From Mucilaginibacter phyllosphaerae (GTDB lineage Bacteria > Bacteroidota > Bacteroidia > Sphingobacteriales > Sphingobacteriaceae): a stretch of 64,000 nucleotides of DNA. A program made the position numbers and the translations under genes. The notes under the pieces were generated by a model, which saw only the letters and a list, made by a program, of their open reading frames with translations, did not search any database and was not told the origin of the DNA. Of this stretch, positions 61,337-64,000 are shown one piece after another. The stretch covers positions 682,001 through 746,000 of the forward strand of contig NZ_SNQG01000002.1 in assembly GCF_004378255.1 (NCBI RefSeq), written 5' to 3'. Position 1 is the first letter of the stretch; each line of letters starts with the position of its first letter.

Positions 61337-64000
61337 ATGAAAAAATTTTACCTGATCATTTTAGCCCTGCTGATAACAGCTGGTGTTAAAGCGCAGATCA
61401 CAACGGCTGTTATCAGCGGCAAGGTTGTTGATGCCAAAGGTATAACCATGCCGGGCGTAACCATATCTGTTTTAAACAACAGCACCGGCACCCGCTACGG
61501 GTCGCAAACGAATGCCGATGGCCGCTATACCATACCTAATGTTAACCCAGGTGGCCCTTATACTTTAAGTGCCAGTTTTGTGGGCTATAAAAAAGATGAG
61601 CATGCCGATGTTACGCTATCTTTAGGCAGTGCAACCTATAATTTTATTCTGGCCGATGAAACCACTACGTTAAAAGAAGTGCGTATTGTAGGTAATGCAG
61701 GCGGCACCAAAACAGGCGCCAGCACACGCATCAGCCAAAACCAAATCAAAAATATGCCGTCTATCAATCGTAGCCTGCAAGATCTTACCCGTGCAACCCC
61801 GCAAAGCAATAACAATTCTTTTCAGGGTACCAATTACCGTTACAACAACGTAACACTTGATGGTGCAATCAATAACGATGCTATCGGCTTCAGTCCGTCA
61901 TTAGGTGGGCAAAACAATGCATCGGGGCAGGTGGGCAGCAGTACCCGTACCAGCCCGGTATCGTTAGATGCTATACAGGATATCCAGGTGCTGGTTGCGC
62001 CTTATGATATTAAAATAGGCAACGTGCTTGGTGGTAGTATCAACGCAGTAACCCGCAGCGGTACAAATGACGTTACCGGGTCGGTTTACGGTTATGGCCG
62101 CGGCGCTTTCCTGGTAGGGCCCAATAACGCCAAGGCAGCATCCGGCGGCGATGGTTCAAGCCTGCCGTCAACTTTTCATGATTATCAAACAGGCATCCGT
62201 TTGGGCTTCCCCATCCTAAAAAACAAACTATTCTTTTTTACCAACGAAGAAATTGCCCGCCGGCAAGACCCTGTTATTGCAGCAGCCGGCACGGCAGCTT
62301 CTGCCAAGATCCTTACCCTGCAGGATGCCATCAATATTAAAAACAAAATGGCCGATTATGGTTTTGATGCCGGTACTTATGGCAACACCTCCATCTTCTC
62401 ACGGTCAAACAAATACTTTAACCGTTTAGATTGGAACATCAACGATAAAAACCAGTTAACCATTCGCAATAACACCATCTCGTCTACCGCTACAAACCTG
62501 GAACGCGACCAGCAAAACTTCCGTTTCAGCGATATCGATTACACATCGCATAACAACAGCAGCTCTACCGTAGCCGAATTAAAATCAAGGTTAAGTAATT
62601 CATTAAACAACAGTTTGGTTGTAGGTTACTCTAACGTGCATGATTTCCGTACACCAAACTCAAACCCGGCCCTGCCGCAGATAGAAATAACCGGTAACAC
62701 CCCGGGTACAACCATATTTTTAGGCACCGACAGGGAAGCCGCCATATTTGATATGCGCCAAAAAACTACCGAATTTACGGATAACTTAACCCTTACATCG
62801 GGCAAAAACACCTGGACATTTGGTACGCATAATGAGTTTTATGACATTACCTACAACTTTGTAAACGCCTGGAACGGGCGTATCGCCTACAGCAGCGTGG
62901 CCAACTTTTTAGCCAATAACCCATCGCGTACACGTGCTAATTATAACTATACTAATAACACGCGCGATTATATTTTAGCTAACCCTTCAGCGCAGTTTAA
63001 AGTAAACTTAATGAGCTTTTACGGGCAGGACGAGATCCAGTTGAGCGATAATTTTAAACTTACCGCCGGTGTACGTTTTGATTATGCGGGTGTACCTAAC
63101 AAACAACCCTTAAGTACCAAAACCATCAACGCCCCGGTTGACCTTAATTACGGCAACACCTTTACCTATACCAAACCTGCAGATATTAAAAACAATTATT
63201 TAAACAACGTAGAAATAAACCCCCGCGTATCTTTTAACTACGATATCAATGGCGACCAAACAGCCATACTGCGTGGTGGTAGCGGCTTATTTACCGGCCG
63301 TGTGCCCTTTGCATGGTTTGGTTATGCGTTTTACAACAACGGTAATACCTATGGCGCTTATGACCGCAGCCCAACAACTGCAGCGCCAATTACACCGGGT
63401 ACAAACCCGGTACAGGCACCTGCCAATGGTGGTTTAGGCTATGTTAACCAGCAAACAAACCCCGCTGCCAATACAAGCGCAACAGGCCCAACACAGGTAG
63501 ATTTGATTGACAACCATTTTAAAATGCCGCAGGTATGGCGCACAAATTTAGCGTATGATTATACCACTGCCGACAGATGGAAGTTTACCGTAGAGGCCAT
63601 TTATACCAAAGTGATTCACGATCTTAAGTTTCAGCAGGTAAATACCAAGGATAGTGTTACTTATTATCCTTATGATGCCAATAAACAGCAGCCGATATTT
63701 GTTAATCAAAAAGTTAATACATCTTATACCAATGCTTACCTGTTATCAAATACCAACCAGGGGTACCGTTACAGCTTAACAGCACAGGTTGCCAAATCCT
63801 TCCCGTTTGGGTTAAACGCATCTGTAGCTTATACTTACGGGCATTCTAAAGATGTTACCAACGGTATCCGTAACTCTATGGAATCTAACTGGCAGCTAAA
63901 CCAGGCGCTTAATCCCAATAACCCCGGCCTGGCTAATTCAAACTTTGATATCCGCAGCCGCATTGTATCAAACATTAATTATGTGCTTAACTGGGATAGA
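61337..64000 (+). CDS. Oar-type TonB-dependent receptor, partial (runs off the window)
   Basis: At least 888 codons, open to the window edge, so the stop is not seen. Signal peptide MKKFYLIILALLITAGVKAQ; CarboxypepD_reg-like domain (about 25-105; ISGKVVDAKGITMPGVTISV); plug region (about 120-235) with DLTRATPQSNNNSF, then the barrel. The plug style (ITRSG-like AVTRSGTNDVTGSVYGYGRG) matches the Oar subfamily of outer-membrane proteins in Myxococcus and Bacteroidota. Substrate unknown. The ATG is preceded by an A-rich sequence. Between the terminator and the start there are two tandem ATTCTAATGC repeats near 61254-61273. Confidence 0.9.
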   Translation, partial: MKKFYLIILALLITAGVKAQITTAVISGKVVDAKGITMPGVTISVLNNSTGTRYGSQTNADGRYTIPNVNPGGPYTLSASFVGYKKDEHADVTLSLGSATYNFILADETTTLKEVRIVGNAGGTKTGASTRISQNQIKNMPSINRSLQDLTRATPQSNNNSFQGTNYRYNNVTLDGAINNDAIGFSPSLGGQNNASGQVGSSTRTSPVSLDAIQDIQVLVAPYDIKIGNVLGGSINAVTRSGTNDVTGSVYGYGRGAFLVGPNNAKAASGGDGSSLPSTFHDYQTGIRLGFPILKNKLFFFTNEEIARRQDPVIAAAGTAASAKILTLQDAINIKNKMADYGFDAGTYGNTSIFSRSNKYFNRLDWNINDKNQLTIRNNTISSTATNLERDQQNFRFSDIDYTSHNNSSSTVAELKSRLSNSLNNSLVVGYSNVHDFRTPNSNPALPQIEITGNTPGTTIFLGTDREAAIFDMRQKTTEFTDNLTLTSGKNTWTFGTHNEFYDITYNFVNAWNGRIAYSSVANFLANNPSRTRANYNYTNNTRDYILANPSAQFKVNLMSFYGQDEIQLSDNFKLTAGVRFDYAGVPNKQPLSTKTINAPVDLNYGNTFTYTKPADIKNNYLNNVEINPRVSFNYDINGDQTAILRGGSGLFTGRVPFAWFGYAFYNNGNTYGAYDRSPTTAAPITPGTNPVQAPANGGLGYVNQQTNPAANTSATGPTQVDLIDNHFKMPQVWRTNLAYDYTTADRWKFTVEAIYTKVIHDLKFQQVNTKDSVTYYPYDANKQQPIFVNQKVNTSYTNAYLLSNTNQGYRYSLTAQVAKSFPFGLNASVAYTYGHSKDVTNGIRNSMESNWQLNQALNPNNPGLANSNFDIRSRIVSNINYVLNWDR

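Noticed and set aside
62626..63437. Short ORFs (61-62 codons) near the right edge
   Set aside because: They lie inside the Oar-type receptor reading frame, which is open from 61337 to the window end.

Overview
The window looks like chromosomal DNA of a member of the Bacteroidota, most likely family Sphingobacteriaceae (Mucilaginibacter/Pedobacter type). Several things point there. There is a GldB-type gliding lipoprotein. Two large secreted proteins end in type IX secretion (T9SS) sorting domains. TonB-dependent receptors carry CarboxypepD_reg domains, and DUF5686, DUF4136 and HU-CCDC81/SPOR families are present. Promoters match the Bacteroidota consensus (-7 TAnnTTTG, -33 TTG/TTTG) rather than TATAAT. 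No rRNA, tRNA, CRISPR array, prophage or insertion sequence was recognised. The genus is an inference from gene content, not from a marker gene.

Layout. 0.1-6 kb: sugar-nucleotide epimerase, a small membrane protein, a RibD/DHFR-like reductase, a tandem array of palindromes, gldB divergent from nadE, and a DUF4136 lipoprotein. 6-17 kb: a secreted-protein region with a 2119-aa T9SS protein in which beta-propellers appear inserted inside Ig-like domains, a small co-oriented protein with a sorting-signal-like tail, and a secreted subtilisin. 17-27 kb: three toxin-antitoxin modules (RelE type, HEPN/MNT, VapC type) scattered among an amino acid permease, an MFS exporter, MarC, an aldo/keto reductase and a DUF5686 outer-membrane protein. 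26.7-33.1 kb: guaA, a PBP1-like lipoprotein and an RNA m5C methyltransferase overlap head to tail, followed by an orphan FtsX-type permease. 33.1-33.5 kb: a composite of intergenic repeat families.

33.5-43.1 kb is a long co-oriented cluster on the minus strand. In transcription order it holds a 1055-aa TPR protein, a plugless outer-membrane barrel with a TonB-box-like N-terminus, an inner-membrane HU/SPOR protein, ExbB, ExbD, a TonB-like protein, and FolC. Apart from FolC it reads as one energised envelope machine. 43.4-50.4 kb: a DUF922 putative protease, a single-domain response regulator, an unlisted 57-aa zinc-ribbon microprotein, a nucleotidyltransferase, an M42 peptidase, a GNAT enzyme, an unknown gene and an acyl-CoA carboxyltransferase. 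50.5-54.3 kb: a likely bicarbonate/CO2 module (small secreted protein, SulP transporter, DUF1275 membrane protein, beta-carbonic anhydrase). 54.4-64 kb: delta-1-pyrroline-5-carboxylate dehydrogenase, an HTH regulator with an elaborate upstream inverted repeat, a TonB-dependent receptor with a partner lipoprotein, and an Oar-type receptor that runs off the window.

The most interesting structures are the TPR/barrel/SPOR/ExbBD-TonB cluster, the nested propeller-in-Ig architecture, the zinc-ribbon microprotein, and a dispersed multi-hairpin element whose loops are conserved while its stems vary with pairing kept.
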